Below, piece after piece: positions 39,612 through 50,341 of a stretch of 64,000 nucleotides of DNA. Under the pieces are notes generated by a model, which saw only the letters and a list, made by a program, of their open reading frames with translations, did no database searches and was not told where the DNA came from. Position 1 is the first letter of the stretch. The number at the start of each line of letters is the position of its first letter. Source of the DNA: an uncultured Pelagibacteraceae bacterium (lineage in GTDB: Bacteria > Pseudomonadota > Alphaproteobacteria > Pelagibacterales > Pelagibacteraceae); assembly GCA_902524545.1 (NCBI GenBank), contig CABZDW010000006.1, positions 1 to 64,000 on the forward strand, written 5' to 3'. Made by a program: the position numbers and the translations under genes.

Positions 39612-40490
39612 TTAAGATTTTCTCAATTTCAAAAATGAGTGAATAGCTATCGTTGCAACTATAACCACCCCACCTTGAAGTGTTTCAATACTAGGTTGCT
39701 CTTTTATAATAAACCAAACCCAAATTGGACCTATAATTGTCTCTAATAAGAAGAAAAGATTTACCTCAGCAGCAGGTATAAATCTTGGGGCAATCGTTAC
39801 CAAAACAAATGGTATAGCAACACATAAAATACACATTAAAGGTACAATGATTAAATCTTTTTCTATCAGTGTAAAACTTTCAATGAACAATAAGGCAAAA
39901 GTAGCAACAAATAGTTTACCCACAACCGCTGCTGGAACTAAATTTTTAGATTTTGCAGACCTGATAGTAACCGCACCTACTGCAAGACCAATAGCAGTAA
40001 TAAAACCCAAGATATCTCCATAAAAGTTACCTAATTTAAGGGAGTCAAAGAAAATATAAACAATTGCAGCAAAAGTAATAATTATCGAAACCCATGTCTT
40101 TCTATCAGGAGGTTCTTTTAAAAATAGTGCTCCTAGTATAGCTGATAGCATAGGTGCAGTCGCTATCATTACTAGTGTATTTGCAACATTAGTGTTTTGA
40201 ATAGAAACTACAAAAGTAATATTTGTAATACTGAAAGTAACCACATATATGATTCCGTGGTAACCACTCTTAAAAAGAGTCTTAAAAAAATTAAGTTTGT
40301 AGATTAACAACATCCCAAAAAAAACAGTTAAGAATGGAATTATTCCTCTATAAAAAACAAGACCCCAAGTATCAATATTAGAAAGTCTAATAAATAAAGA
40401 ATCGGGGGTTATGAACAGAACAGCGATAAATGCAAGCAATGACCCTTTTTGTTGGTCAGTGAAGTTTTTCATGCCTTTAGATATTTCCAA
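39612..40490 (-). CDS. EamA/DMT family transporter
   Basis: 10-TM EamA; NTNVANTLVMIATAPMLSAILGALFLKE. Confidence 0.85.
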   Translation of the reverse strand: MEISKGMKNFTDQQKGSLLAFIAVLFITPDSLFIRLSNIDTWGLVFYRGIIPFLTVFFGMLLIYKLNFFKTLFKSGYHGIIYVVTFSITNITFVVSIQNTNVANTLVMIATAPMLSAILGALFLKEPPDRKTWVSIIITFAAIVYIFFDSLKLGNFYGDILGFITAIGLAVGAVTIRSAKSKNLVPAAVVGKLFVATFALLFIESFTLIEKDLIIVPLMCILCVAIPFVLVTIAPRFIPAAEVNLFFLLETIIGPIWVWFIIKEQPSIETLQGGVVIVATIAIHSFLKLRKS

Positions 40491-41395
40491 AAAGTTTTGG
40501 CAAGATTAATCTTGGAAATATCAAATAAAGTTTTTAAACCAGTAGGAGAAGTAACATTTATATCTCCATTGAGTTTTTGATCAATAAAATCAATCCCAGC
40601 AAAATAAATTTTTCTTTTTTTCAAATCTTTGCCAATTAATTTAGATATGTTTTTTTCAAATTTTGTTAATTGAGTATTTTTTGCAGTTGCACCTTTGCTC
40701 ATGTTACTCAGATATGAGCCTTTTTTAGGCACTCTAGATATAACACCACATATTTTTCCATTAATTAAAAATACTCTTTTATCTCCTTTAATTATTTTGG
40801 GTAAATATTTTTGGCACATTATATAATCATGTTTTTTAATTAATCTTTGAATAAACTTTAATTTAAATTTGTTAAGTAAGTGAATATTATTTCCGCTAAA
40901 ACTATGGATAGGTTTTAAAATTACGTGCTTATTTTTTTTAAAAAAATCTTTAATTTCATTTATATTTTGAGTAAAAATTGTATTTGGCATAAACCTTTGA
41001 TATTTAACTGAATAGAGTTTTTCAGAAATATTTCTTATTGAAGTAGGATTGTTAATTATTTTTACTTTATGTTTAATTGTTTCAAGTATATATGTTGTTG
41101 AAATGTATTCTAGATTGAATGGTGGATCCTGTCTTATTAAAATATACTTACATTTAATAAGATTTAGTTTTTGTTTTTTTAAGATTTTGTAAAATTTTTT
41201 ATTATTGTAATTAAAATTTATAAAAAAACCTTCAGCTATAACTTTTGAGTCTATAATTGATAAATTTTTAGGATCATAATAAAAAATTTTATAATTTTTT
41301 TTTTGAATTTCGTTCGCTAAAAAAACACTTGTGTCTGTTTTTGGATTTAGTTTAGAGGGGTGGTTGCCCTGTATAGCAACAATTTTATTTGTCAT
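40469..41395 (-). CDS. gshB: Glutathione synthetase
   Basis: ILIRQDPPFNLEYISTTYILE, INNPTSIRNISEKLYSVKY, ATP-grasp; adjacent gshA. Confidence 0.9.
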   Translation of the reverse strand: MTNKIVAIQGNHPSKLNPKTDTSVFLANEIQKKNYKIFYYDPKNLSIIDSKVIAEGFFINFNYNNKKFYKILKKQKLNLIKCKYILIRQDPPFNLEYISTTYILETIKHKVKIINNPTSIRNISEKLYSVKYQRFMPNTIFTQNINEIKDFFKKNKHVILKPIHSFSGNNIHLLNKFKLKFIQRLIKKHDYIMCQKYLPKIIKGDKRVFLINGKICGVISRVPKKGSYLSNMSKGATAKNTQLTKFEKNISKLIGKDLKKRKIYFAGIDFIDQKLNGDINVTSPTGLKTLFDISKINLAKTFWKYLKA

Positions 41396-42680
41396 ATAAA
41401 TCTTTTAAATCATCGCTCTTAGAAAATTTATTAATCATATGATCTGCATTTGTTGTTCTATTATCAATAACTTTTTGCAAGTGATTTAAAAATAAAGTTT
41501 CATTTTTTCTGCTTTTATTTAGTATATCTCTACTATCTAATCCTTCTCTTGAGATTTTTAACAAATTTGATGCCCAATAAAAAAGGTCTTTACCCATCAA
41601 TTGAGTGTTAAAACCTTTTTGAGGAGCATCTAGATAAGCATTAATTATCTTATCTTTATCCCATGATGAAATTAGATTGTAAACTTCTTCCAAATTTCCA
41701 TATAACATTCCTATAAAAAATGCAGGTCCCGCACAAAGACAATCCCAGCCGCAAGTATCCATAGATCTTAATTCAATATATTTTTTTAATCTATTTTCAG
41801 TAAATATAGTGCTTAAGTGTAACGATAAATCACTTTCTGTTGGAAGACGATTTTTTATTTCATCTATTTTTCCATTCATAAAATCTTTAAAAATATATTT
41901 CTTACCTGAAATATAATTTTGCTTATCTTTTATAAATAAAATTGGAAAATTTATTATAAAATCAGCGTATTTTTCAAAATTTAAATTTTCAAAAAATAAT
42001 TTTGGAAGACCACCCCTGGAAGTATTTTGCCATACTTTGGATCTATAAGATAAGTAATTGCTATTTTTTTTTTCAACTATTGATGAATTAGCAAATAGAG
42101 CAATAGAAATTGGGACTATTGAATTTACTACTTTAAATTTTTTGAAAAAGTCTTCCTCTGAGGAATAATCAATATTTAATTGAGTTCCACAAGTTCTGTA
42201 CATCATATCCAGACTTAATTCTCCACCTAATGGCATATCCTTTGTCATTAATTTATATCTTTGTTTGGGATTGTTGGGAATTTCATAAAGCTTTGAAATG
42301 GGATCAAAACCAGTGCTTACAATTTCTATATCAAGCTTTTTTGTTACTTGTTTAAGTTCAAATAAATAATCATGAGATTCTGAGCACGCTTCATGAATAT
42401 TATTTAGTTTTTCTCCAGATAATTCAATTTGGTTCCCTGGCTCAAGAGTAATATTTTTATCTCCTTTATTTAAACCAACAATATTTCCACTTTCTTTGAT
42501 TGGACTCCAACCAAATCCAATTAAAGCAGAAAACATTTGTTTTACTTTTGAATAATCAATTCTTTTATTATTTTTGCTATCAAATAAAAATTTCTCATGC
42601 TCAATACCAATCTTGAAATTTTTCTTTTCTTTTATTCCAGATTTAAAGTATTCGATTATTTGTTCTTTAGAAATAGTCAT
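41385..42680 (-). CDS. gshA: Glutamate-cysteine ligase (plant/alphaproteobacterial type)
   Basis: KIGIEHEKFLFD, LEPGNQIELSGE, MMYRTCGTQLNIDYSSEEDF, LRSMDTCGWDCLCAGPAFFIGML-like. Confidence 0.92.
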   Translation of the reverse strand: MTISKEQIIEYFKSGIKEKKNFKIGIEHEKFLFDSKNNKRIDYSKVKQMFSALIGFGWSPIKESGNIVGLNKGDKNITLEPGNQIELSGEKLNNIHEACSESHDYLFELKQVTKKLDIEIVSTGFDPISKLYEIPNNPKQRYKLMTKDMPLGGELSLDMMYRTCGTQLNIDYSSEEDFFKKFKVVNSIVPISIALFANSSIVEKKNSNYLSYRSKVWQNTSRGGLPKLFFENLNFEKYADFIINFPILFIKDKQNYISGKKYIFKDFMNGKIDEIKNRLPTESDLSLHLSTIFTENRLKKYIELRSMDTCGWDCLCAGPAFFIGMLYGNLEEVYNLISSWDKDKIINAYLDAPQKGFNTQLMGKDLFYWASNLLKISREGLDSRDILNKSRKNETLFLNHLQKVIDNRTTNADHMINKFSKSDDLKDLYDK

Positions 42681-42705
42681 ATTTTAAAATATAGCCTTTA
42701 AAATT

Positions 42706-43263
42706 TTACAACGAAGAATACGGTTTTCTTGAAAAAATTTTTTTTACAAAGGGTTTAAAGAAATCTAATGATAAAGATTTATATTTTGGATCAAAAGAGT
42801 TTTGATCATATTTTTCACAAAAATTTACAGTATCTTGGTAATATTTATGATTTTTATACTCGTCTCTTTTATTCTTGTTCCCTCCTAAATGGTGAGCATA
42901 ATAATACATTTGAAACTCACCATGTTTTTCAACAATCCAATGAGTTTTTTCTGATACATACGGTTTAAGAACTGCCGCAGCATATTCTGAATGATTCATT
43001 GGTGCTAGTTCGTCACCAATATCATGTAATAGAGCAGCCACAATTATTTCATCACTTTCACCGTTTCTATAAGCTCTTGTAGCACTCTGAAGTGAATGTT
43101 CTAATCTTGAAACCTGGTATCCTTCCAAAGTTTCAGTAAGTCCAGACATAAATTTCAATATTCTGTCTGCTATTTTATTTGCAAAATCTTTTTCATGTTT
43201 ATCAAGAAAAAGATAATCCTCTTTGGTTCCATTTTTCATTTCTGTGAAACTTACTTTTTTCAT
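42706..43263 (-). CDS. HD-domain protein, possible PhnZ/MIOX-like diiron oxygenase superfamily member
   Basis: YQVSRLEHSLQSATRAYRNGESDEIIVAALLHDIGDELAPMNHSEYAAAVL, WIVEKHGEFQMYYYAHHLGGNKNKRDEY. Confidence 0.7.
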   Translation of the reverse strand: MKKVSFTEMKNGTKEDYLFLDKHEKDFANKIADRILKFMSGLTETLEGYQVSRLEHSLQSATRAYRNGESDEIIVAALLHDIGDELAPMNHSEYAAAVLKPYVSEKTHWIVEKHGEFQMYYYAHHLGGNKNKRDEYKNHKYYQDTVNFCEKYDQNSFDPKYKSLSLDFFKPFVKKIFSRKPYSSL

Positions 43264-43266
43264 AAA

Positions 43267-44748
43267 TTAATTATTTGATGCTGTGCTAAGTAAAGAAAGC
43301 TGTGTTATCTTACTATCTCCTAACTCATCAACGGGTTTTACAGGATAATCTCCAGTAAAATAATGATCTGTCAACTGTGGATAATTTTCATTTCTTTTAT
43401 CAAATCCAATAGCCCTATACATACCTTCAATAGATAAAAACTTTAATGATTTAGCACCAATGTATTCACAAATTTCATCGTTATTTTTATTTGCAGCTAA
43501 CAACTCTTTTTTTGTTGGTGTATCAACTCCATAGAAATCTGGGTATCTGATCTCGGGGCAAGCAATTCTCACATGTACCTCTTTTGCGCCAGCATCATAA
43601 AGCATTTTAACTATTTTATGAGATGTTGTTCCTCTAACTAAAGAGTCATCAACAAGAATAATCTTTTTGTTTTCTATTGTTGTTTGATTAGCATTAAGTT
43701 TTAACTTAACTCCCAAACTTCTTATTTTTTGACTTGGCTCAATAAAGGTTCTTCCAACGTAGTGATTTCTAATTAGCCCATGCTCATAATTTTTATTTAA
43801 GTGTTGCGCAAAACCCAAGGCAGCAGCATTTCCAGAATCAGGAACTGGAACAATGATATCAGCATCAATATTATTCTCTTTTGCCAATTCTTTTCCTAAA
43901 TTTTTACGATGTTCATATGCAGTTTTTCCACTCAAAATACTATCTGGCCTTGCAAAATAAATATATTCAAAAACACAAGGTCTAATTTTTTTTTCAGGAA
44001 ATGGTTTAATACTTTTTAATTTATCATTTTCAATTAAAACAATTTCACCATTATCAACTTCTCGTATAAATTTTGCACCTATAATATCTAGAGCGCATGT
44101 TTCAGATGCAAGAACATAATTATTTTTTAATTTACCTATGACTAGCGGCCTTATTCCATAAGGATCTCTTACACCTACTAGTAAATTTTGTGTCAACATA
44201 ACCAATGCATATCCACCTTGAATTTGAAATATTGCATCAATTATTTTATCAATAGTTTTTAATCTTTTTGATTTTGCAATAAGTTGAACAATAGTTTCAG
44301 TGTCAGAGGTTGTGTAAAAAATTGCACCGTCTTCAACAAGTTTATTTCTCAAATAAATCGAATTTGTTAAATTTCCATTGTGAGCTACTCCTATTCCACC
44401 GGCATTTGTATCTGCAAAAAAAGGCTGAATGTTTCTTAATGTATTGTTTCCGGTAGTACTGTATCGATTATGGCCGATTGCAAAATTTCCTTTCAGATTA
44501 TCTAGAACTTTTTCTTTATTAAAGTTGTCTCCAACTAATCCAAATCTTTTTTCTGAATAATATCTTTTTCCATCAAATGTCACTATTCCACACCCTTCTT
44601 GTCCTCGATGTTGGAGAGAGTGCAATCCAAGAGCAGCTAAAGCTGACGCATCTTTTACATTACTAATTCCAAATACACCACATTCCTCATTCAACTTTGT
44701 ATTATAAATCTTCAATTTTCTCTTTTGAGTCTTGATACGTTTTTTCAT
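43267..44748 (-). CDS. purF: Amidophosphoribosyltransferase (true start probably slightly downstream)
   Basis: NEECGVFGI, LHSLQHRGQEGCGIVTFD, KIILVDDSLVRGTTSHKIVKML. Confidence 0.95.
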   Translation of the reverse strand: MKKRIKTQKRKLKIYNTKLNEECGVFGISNVKDASALAALGLHSLQHRGQEGCGIVTFDGKRYYSEKRFGLVGDNFNKEKVLDNLKGNFAIGHNRYSTTGNNTLRNIQPFFADTNAGGIGVAHNGNLTNSIYLRNKLVEDGAIFYTTSDTETIVQLIAKSKRLKTIDKIIDAIFQIQGGYALVMLTQNLLVGVRDPYGIRPLVIGKLKNNYVLASETCALDIIGAKFIREVDNGEIVLIENDKLKSIKPFPEKKIRPCVFEYIYFARPDSILSGKTAYEHRKNLGKELAKENNIDADIIVPVPDSGNAAALGFAQHLNKNYEHGLIRNHYVGRTFIEPSQKIRSLGVKLKLNANQTTIENKKIILVDDSLVRGTTSHKIVKMLYDAGAKEVHVRIACPEIRYPDFYGVDTPTKKELLAANKNNDEICEYIGAKSLKFLSIEGMYRAIGFDKRNENYPQLTDHYFTGDYPVKPVDELGDSKITQLSLLSTASNN

Positions 44749-45259
44749 TTGGAAAAACTTTCAACAAATAATTACTACCTTTTTCAAGATATGGGAAGGT
44801 GAATGATTTGTCTAAATTTACTGGCCATTTATCGTAATTATACACAATATGTATTCCTGAAAATATACATATTGAGATAATATATGCTCGAATAAATCCA
44901 AAAAAGAATCCAAATATAGCATCTAAACTTCCAAGACCAGTATATTTAATTGCTCTACTTATCCCTTTATTAATCAATAGTATTAAAAAGATAATTATAA
45001 TAAAGATTGTTATTCCAAGACCTACATCAAGCACATATTCATTATCTATTATATTTTTGACGTATGGTTTTAATCTTGGGAATAGTATCAAAGTTATAAT
45101 ATATGCCAATAACCATTTTGACATTGAAAGTATGCTCAAGACAAATCCTTTACTGTAACATTTAATTAGTGAAAGAATAGTTATCAATATATAGATTAAA
45201 TCAATTGAAGAAATTGAATTAAAAATTTCTCCAAAAAATTCTAGAGTTATTTCAAACAT
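44702..45259 (-). CDS. cvpA: CvpA family membrane protein
   Basis: 4-TM; LGSLDAIFGFFFGFIRAYIISI; immediately upstream of purF. Confidence 0.88.
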   Translation of the reverse strand: MFEITLEFFGEIFNSISSIDLIYILITILSLIKCYSKGFVLSILSMSKWLLAYIITLILFPRLKPYVKNIIDNEYVLDVGLGITIFIIIIFLILLINKGISRAIKYTGLGSLDAIFGFFFGFIRAYIISICIFSGIHIVYNYDKWPVNLDKSFTFPYLEKGSNYLLKVFPNEKTYQDSKEKIEDL

Positions 45260-45265
45260 ATATTC

Positions 45266-47650
45266 TTATTTTCCAAAAGGCTTAAAAACTAATATTAAAG
45301 ATGGAAGTAAAGTTAAAACAGAAATCATCGCAAATAACATTGCTAATCCCGTGAAAATCCCAAAATAGATTGTAGGAATGAATTTAGATAAAACTAGAAT
45401 AGAAAAACCAAAGACTATTGTTATAGAAGTGTTAAGGATTGCAACACCAACTGATGAATGACAAGTTTTTAAAGTTTTCTTATAGTCATTAATATTGTTG
45501 AACTCTTCTTTGAATCTGTAAATATAATGTATGCTGTTATCAACAGCTATACCTATTGTTATAGCAGCGATTGTGATAGTCATCATATCCAAAGGTATCT
45601 CTAGCATACCTATCATTCCTAAAATAAAAAATGCTGCAATAAAGTTTGGAACAACTCCGATTAAAGATAACTTGATGTTTTTAAATAAGATTACAAACAT
45701 TCCAAAAATACCAAGCATAACTAGTCCCAAAGTAAGAATTTGAGATTTAAACAAGCTTTGTAATAAATTATTAAATAAGATCATCACCCCAGCCAATTTA
45801 TATCGATCTTGGTTTAATCCAAATTCATTTTGCAGGTCACGATTTATTTTTTTGATTAGCTTATTTCTTTTAAGATCTTTTTGAGAGTCGATTATTCTCA
45901 AACTTATTCGTGCCTCGTTATCTTTTATTGAAATATAAGGATCAATTATCTCAGTTTTAATATTCTCAGGTATTTTAGTGTACAAAACGCCCATCTCTAA
46001 AGTCCCAAGAGGTTTATTATTATTTAATTGAGTTGCAACATCAACTATTGATGAAAACGACAAGACTTTTCCTATTTCAGGAAGACTATCTAGATAATTA
46101 TGTATGTTGGAAATTGTCTCTATTTTATCTTTTGTAAACCAATACTTATCATCATTTTTTTCCTCATCACCCCAATCTTCAAATTCATCATCCTCCTCTA
46201 ATTTATCCTCTTTTTTTTCTGGAAATTTTAGAATTACCTCTAGGGGTGTTGTTCCACCCAGTTTTTCATCAATTAATTTCATACCTTTATAAATTTCTGT
46301 TTTTTTACTAAAATAATTTATAAAACTATTCTCAACTTCTAATTTACTTATCCCAATTATGCTTAAAATAATTACTATCCCAGTAATTATAAAAACTTGA
46401 TTTTTAAAATTAATAGAAATTTTTCCTAATAATGAAGTTATTTTGGAGTCAACATCCTCCTTTATAAGAGTCTTATTATCTTTTAAAAAACTTAATAAAC
46501 TTGGAAGCAAGGTAAAAGTAATAATAAATGATGTTATCAATCCAAAAGTCATCATTAAACCAAAATCTATGACTGGTTTAATTTCACTAAATATTAAAGA
46601 CAAAAAAGCGATAATAGTTGTTAAAGCTGTGTAGAGTATTGGCCAAAACATTTTTTTTGTAGTTAAAGAGATTATTTCATGTCTATTTTTATTAGGATAA
46701 AACTTTCTTAATTGTATAAATCTAGTACACATATGAATATTCATTGCCATTGTTAAAATTAACATCAGCGCAATAAAATTTGAGGAAATTACAGTAACTT
46801 TCCATCCGATAAGACCTAAAAGACCCATCATAATTATTACGGAAAAGAAACAACTACTTATTGGAACTACAACCCAAATTAAATTTCTAAAAACAAACCA
46901 CAAGGTTGCAATAATAAATGCAAGCACACCTAAACCAAAAACAATGATATCTCTTTTAATAAAAGTCATCATATCATCGGCGATCATTGGTATACCACCT
47001 AAATAAATTTTTCCTATGTCATCATAACTTTTGATCACCTCTCTAATTTCTAGAATATTATTATGATTCTTTTTTTTTATTTGATCTTTAAATATTTGAA
47101 TTTCCTTATCTGATTTATTTTCAATATCATTTAATTTTTCATTTTCTTTTATATTAACAATTATTCCACTTGTCTTTCCATCTTCACTAATAACAAAGTT
47201 CCTAAAAACTGGACTTGCTAAAATTTCTCTAAAACCTCTGTCTTTATCAACACCTTCATCTTTTAAAGTTTTAAAATTCATGAGTCTTTCTTGGAGAGGT
47301 GCATCAGAATTATTTAATAGAGGTATATCTAAAAGAGTAATTACACTATGTACCCAATTTAAGCTTTGAAGTTTGTATTTTAAACTCAGTAGATTGTTAA
47401 TTGCACTGTCGGTCACCATGCCATCATTAGGTGTATGAGTTAAAACTAAAAAATCTTTTGAACCATATCTGTTTGTTACTTCTTTTAAATACTCAAGATC
47501 AGGGTCACCCTCAATTAATAATGTCTCAGATGAAGCATCAAGCCTAAAATCTTTTGAGAAATATCCAAAACTAATTAAAGAAATTAATAGAATTATTAAA
47601 ATAGATTTTGGATTTTTTAAGATTGTATTTTGGTATAAATGATCAATCAT
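45266..47650 (-). CDS. RND/MMPL family transporter
   Basis: 794 aa, two MMPL repeats, TITIAAITIGIAVDNSIHYIYRFKEE. Confidence 0.85.
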   Translation of the reverse strand: MIDHLYQNTILKNPKSILIILLISLISFGYFSKDFRLDASSETLLIEGDPDLEYLKEVTNRYGSKDFLVLTHTPNDGMVTDSAINNLLSLKYKLQSLNWVHSVITLLDIPLLNNSDAPLQERLMNFKTLKDEGVDKDRGFREILASPVFRNFVISEDGKTSGIIVNIKENEKLNDIENKSDKEIQIFKDQIKKKNHNNILEIREVIKSYDDIGKIYLGGIPMIADDMMTFIKRDIIVFGLGVLAFIIATLWFVFRNLIWVVVPISSCFFSVIIMMGLLGLIGWKVTVISSNFIALMLILTMAMNIHMCTRFIQLRKFYPNKNRHEIISLTTKKMFWPILYTALTTIIAFLSLIFSEIKPVIDFGLMMTFGLITSFIITFTLLPSLLSFLKDNKTLIKEDVDSKITSLLGKISINFKNQVFIITGIVIILSIIGISKLEVENSFINYFSKKTEIYKGMKLIDEKLGGTTPLEVILKFPEKKEDKLEEDDEFEDWGDEEKNDDKYWFTKDKIETISNIHNYLDSLPEIGKVLSFSSIVDVATQLNNNKPLGTLEMGVLYTKIPENIKTEIIDPYISIKDNEARISLRIIDSQKDLKRNKLIKKINRDLQNEFGLNQDRYKLAGVMILFNNLLQSLFKSQILTLGLVMLGIFGMFVILFKNIKLSLIGVVPNFIAAFFILGMIGMLEIPLDMMTITIAAITIGIAVDNSIHYIYRFKEEFNNINDYKKTLKTCHSSVGVAILNTSITIVFGFSILVLSKFIPTIYFGIFTGLAMLFAMISVLTLLPSLILVFKPFGK

Positions 47651-47670
47651 CTATCCAGTTATATTGTAAA

Positions 47671-49089
47671 TTAATTATTTTGAGTATCCTTAAATTTTGT
47701 AAATCTTTCTTCAAACTCAAGTGTTACTTTACCAATAGGACCATGTCGTTGTTTACCTATGATAATTTCGGCTAAATGTGCAACTTCGTTCATCTTTGCC
47801 TGCCATTCCGCGTGTTCTACTGTTGCTTCTCTAGGTTCTTTTCTTTGTAGATAATAGCCTTCTCTGTATACAAACATAACTACGTCTGCATCTTGTTCAA
47901 TTGAGCCAGATTCTCTTAAATCTGATAATTGTGGCTTATGGTCGTCTCTCTGTTCAACCTGTCTAGATAATTGAGATAATGCAAGAACAGGTACACCCAA
48001 TTCTTTAGCAACAGCTTTTAAACCTTGTGTTATTTGTGATATTTCTTGAACTCTACCATCCTTATTATTAAATGGGCCTTTCATTAATTGTATGTAGTCA
48101 ACAACAATTAAATCTAATCCATACAATCTTTTTATTCTTCTGGCTCTATTACTCATCGCAGCAATACTTATTGCTGGCGTTTCATCAATAAACAGTGGAA
48201 GTTCTGATATATTTTTGGAAGTTTCTAAAAATTGATCGAATTGTTCGTCTGAAATTCTTCCTCTTCTTATATCATTTGAACCTATTCTTGCTTGTTCTGA
48301 AATAATTCTGGTTGACAGTTGTTCTGAAGACATCTCTAATGAGAAAAAAGCTACCGTTGATTTTGTGCCACTCTCCTGAATTTTTTGAGCTGCATTAAAA
48401 GCTATATTAGTTGCGAGAGATGTTTTACCCATAGAGGGTCGTCCTGCTATAATAATTAAATCTGATTGATGAAGTCCACCTAATCTATCATCTAAATCTC
48501 TTAGACCTGTTGGAACACCCACAATTCCACCCTCGTTCTTATACGCTGCCGAAGCCATTTCAATAGTTTGCTTCATAGCATCATCAAATTTTATCAATGA
48601 TGAGCTGAATGTTCCTTTTTCGGCTAAGTCGTAGAGTAACTTTTCGGAATTCTCAATAATTTTTTGACCATTAGAATCAAGATTATTCTCTTTAGCATCA
48701 TCTATCATTTTTTCCGATATTTTAATTAACTCTCTTCTTACGTACATATCATATATTATTTTTGAATACTCGATTGCTTGTCTTACTGAAGTAGAAAATT
48801 TTGTAATCTTAACTAAATATTCTGGAATATTTAATTCATCCTTTTCATTCTCAAAATAATTTTTTAGCGTTATGGGATTAGCAAGCATGCCTTTATAGAT
48901 CATATTTTCAATTGCATCGAAAATTTTTTGGTGCATTGGATCATAGAAATTACTGTTTGAAACAATTGTATTGACTTCATCAAATATTTCATTGGTTACT
49001 AAAATTGATCCTATAACTGCTTGCTCTGCTTCAATATTATTTGGTAACTCTTTATAAGTTTCCTTAACAATACTAAAGTTATTTTCCAT
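47671..49089 (-). CDS. dnaB: Replicative DNA helicase
   Basis: PNNIEAEQAVIGSIL, IIAGRPSMGKTSLATNIA, DYIQLM, SQLSRQVEQRDDHKPQLSDLRESGSIEQDADVV. Confidence 0.97.
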   Translation of the reverse strand: MENNFSIVKETYKELPNNIEAEQAVIGSILVTNEIFDEVNTIVSNSNFYDPMHQKIFDAIENMIYKGMLANPITLKNYFENEKDELNIPEYLVKITKFSTSVRQAIEYSKIIYDMYVRRELIKISEKMIDDAKENNLDSNGQKIIENSEKLLYDLAEKGTFSSSLIKFDDAMKQTIEMASAAYKNEGGIVGVPTGLRDLDDRLGGLHQSDLIIIAGRPSMGKTSLATNIAFNAAQKIQESGTKSTVAFFSLEMSSEQLSTRIISEQARIGSNDIRRGRISDEQFDQFLETSKNISELPLFIDETPAISIAAMSNRARRIKRLYGLDLIVVDYIQLMKGPFNNKDGRVQEISQITQGLKAVAKELGVPVLALSQLSRQVEQRDDHKPQLSDLRESGSIEQDADVVMFVYREGYYLQRKEPREATVEHAEWQAKMNEVAHLAEIIIGKQRHGPIGKVTLEFEERFTKFKDTQNN

Positions 49090-49158
49090 AAGATTTTTAT
49101 ATTATAGAAAATAATAATATTTTAAATTTTAAAAAAAGCTGTGGATGAATTTGTATAA

Positions 49159-49617
49159 TTATTGAATAGTTTCTGCTGAATTTACTATGATCGTTACTTC
49201 AGCCTCAACTTCCGAGTGCAAAGAAATTTTTACTTTAAATTTTCCAATTGATTTAATTTCTTTAATCGGCTGTATCATTGAGGGTTTAATTTCAGTCTTA
49301 CTTGATTCATAAATTATTTTAGAAATTTCCGTTGGTTTTACTGAACCATATAATTCGTTATTTTCAGTGCTTAGTTTATTGACAGTGTATTCTTTTTTAT
49401 TAATCTTTTCAGAAATTTTTTTAGCACTATGTTTTTTTTCATCATCTTTTTTGGAAAGAGTTAATTTAATTTTTTCAACTTGTTTTATATTTTCTTTGGA
49501 GGCATATAACGCTTTTTTGTTGGCTATTAAAAAATTTCTAGCAAAACCTCTTTTTACATCTATTACTTCTCCAATAGATCCTATTCTTTTTAAATTTTCT
49601 AGCAATATTACTTTCAT
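49159..49617 (-). CDS. rplI: 50S ribosomal protein L9
   Basis: [31 protein letters not shown]. Confidence 0.96.
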   Translation of the reverse strand: MKVILLENLKRIGSIGEVIDVKRGFARNFLIANKKALYASKENIKQVEKIKLTLSKKDDEKKHSAKKISEKINKKEYTVNKLSTENNELYGSVKPTEISKIIYESSKTEIKPSMIQPIKEIKSIGKFKVKISLHSEVEAEVTIIVNSAETIQ

Positions 49618-49889
49618 TATATTAATGCTAAGTTTCTAGCTCTCTTAATACATAAGGCTAGTTCCCTCTGTTTTTTTTGTGAAACATTTGTAATTCTGGA
49701 GGGTAAGATTTTACCATTTTCTGAGATATATTTTTTTAAAAGTTTCACATTTTTATAGTCAACTTTTGGCGCACCCTTGACTGATAAAGGACAGTTTTTT
49801 TTAAATCTATATTTATTAGGTTGAAAAATACTTAATTTTGCAAAATTACTTTGCTTATTTTTTTTATTTCCACTTTGTTTTTTTGGCAT
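49617..49889 (-). CDS. rpsR: 30S ribosomal protein S18
   Basis: [48 protein letters not shown]. Confidence 0.96.
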   Translation of the reverse strand: MPKKQSGNKKNKQSNFAKLSIFQPNKYRFKKNCPLSVKGAPKVDYKNVKLLKKYISENGKILPSRITNVSQKKQRELALCIKRARNLALI

Positions 49890-49893
49890 ACTT

Positions 49894-50256
49894 TTAGTTT
49901 TTAGATTTTTCTTTCTTGTCTATTTTTTCCAAATCATCATTTTTAAGAAAATAGTTTGTGTCAAGATCAAATTTTTTAACTCTTACAGTTAAATGTCTTA
50001 ATAATTTCTTATCAATAGCCTCATTTTTTTCTAATTGTTCAATTACTTTTCCGTTTCCCTTAATTTTAAAATGAATATAGCTCCCTTTTCTATTTTTTTT
50101 TATGAGATAAGATAAGTTTAAAAGACCCCAATTTTCAGTTTTAATTATTTTACCTTCATTTTGTTCAACAATTTTAGAATATTTGAGAGTTAGTTGTTTC
50201 AACTCAGTAGGTGATGTATCTTGCCTTGCTATAATAGTATGTTCGTATAAGTTCAT
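49894..50256 (-). CDS. rpsF: 30S ribosomal protein S6
   Basis: [44 protein letters not shown]. Confidence 0.96.
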   Translation of the reverse strand: MNLYEHTIIARQDTSPTELKQLTLKYSKIVEQNEGKIIKTENWGLLNLSYLIKKNRKGSYIHFKIKGNGKVIEQLEKNEAIDKKLLRHLTVRVKKFDLDTNYFLKNDDLEKIDKKEKSKN

Positions 50257-50341
50257 ATTAAATTTTAATAAAAATTGAGGATATACTATTATAAACTCTC
50301 AATTACAATAGTTAAATAAAAAATAATTAAATAATTTTTAA

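Noticed and set aside
44702-44748. 47-nt overlap of purF and cvpA as dual coding
   Set aside because: More likely a purF start-codon over-extension; the PurF catalytic Cys (NEECGVFG) is well downstream of the called start
50273-50304. AATTGAG..CTCAATT inverted repeat between rpsF and fabD, considered as an S6:S18 leader motif
   Set aside because: Short stem with 18-nt AT loop that overlaps a likely TATAAT promoter box; no CCG-type motif of the S6:S18 leader visible
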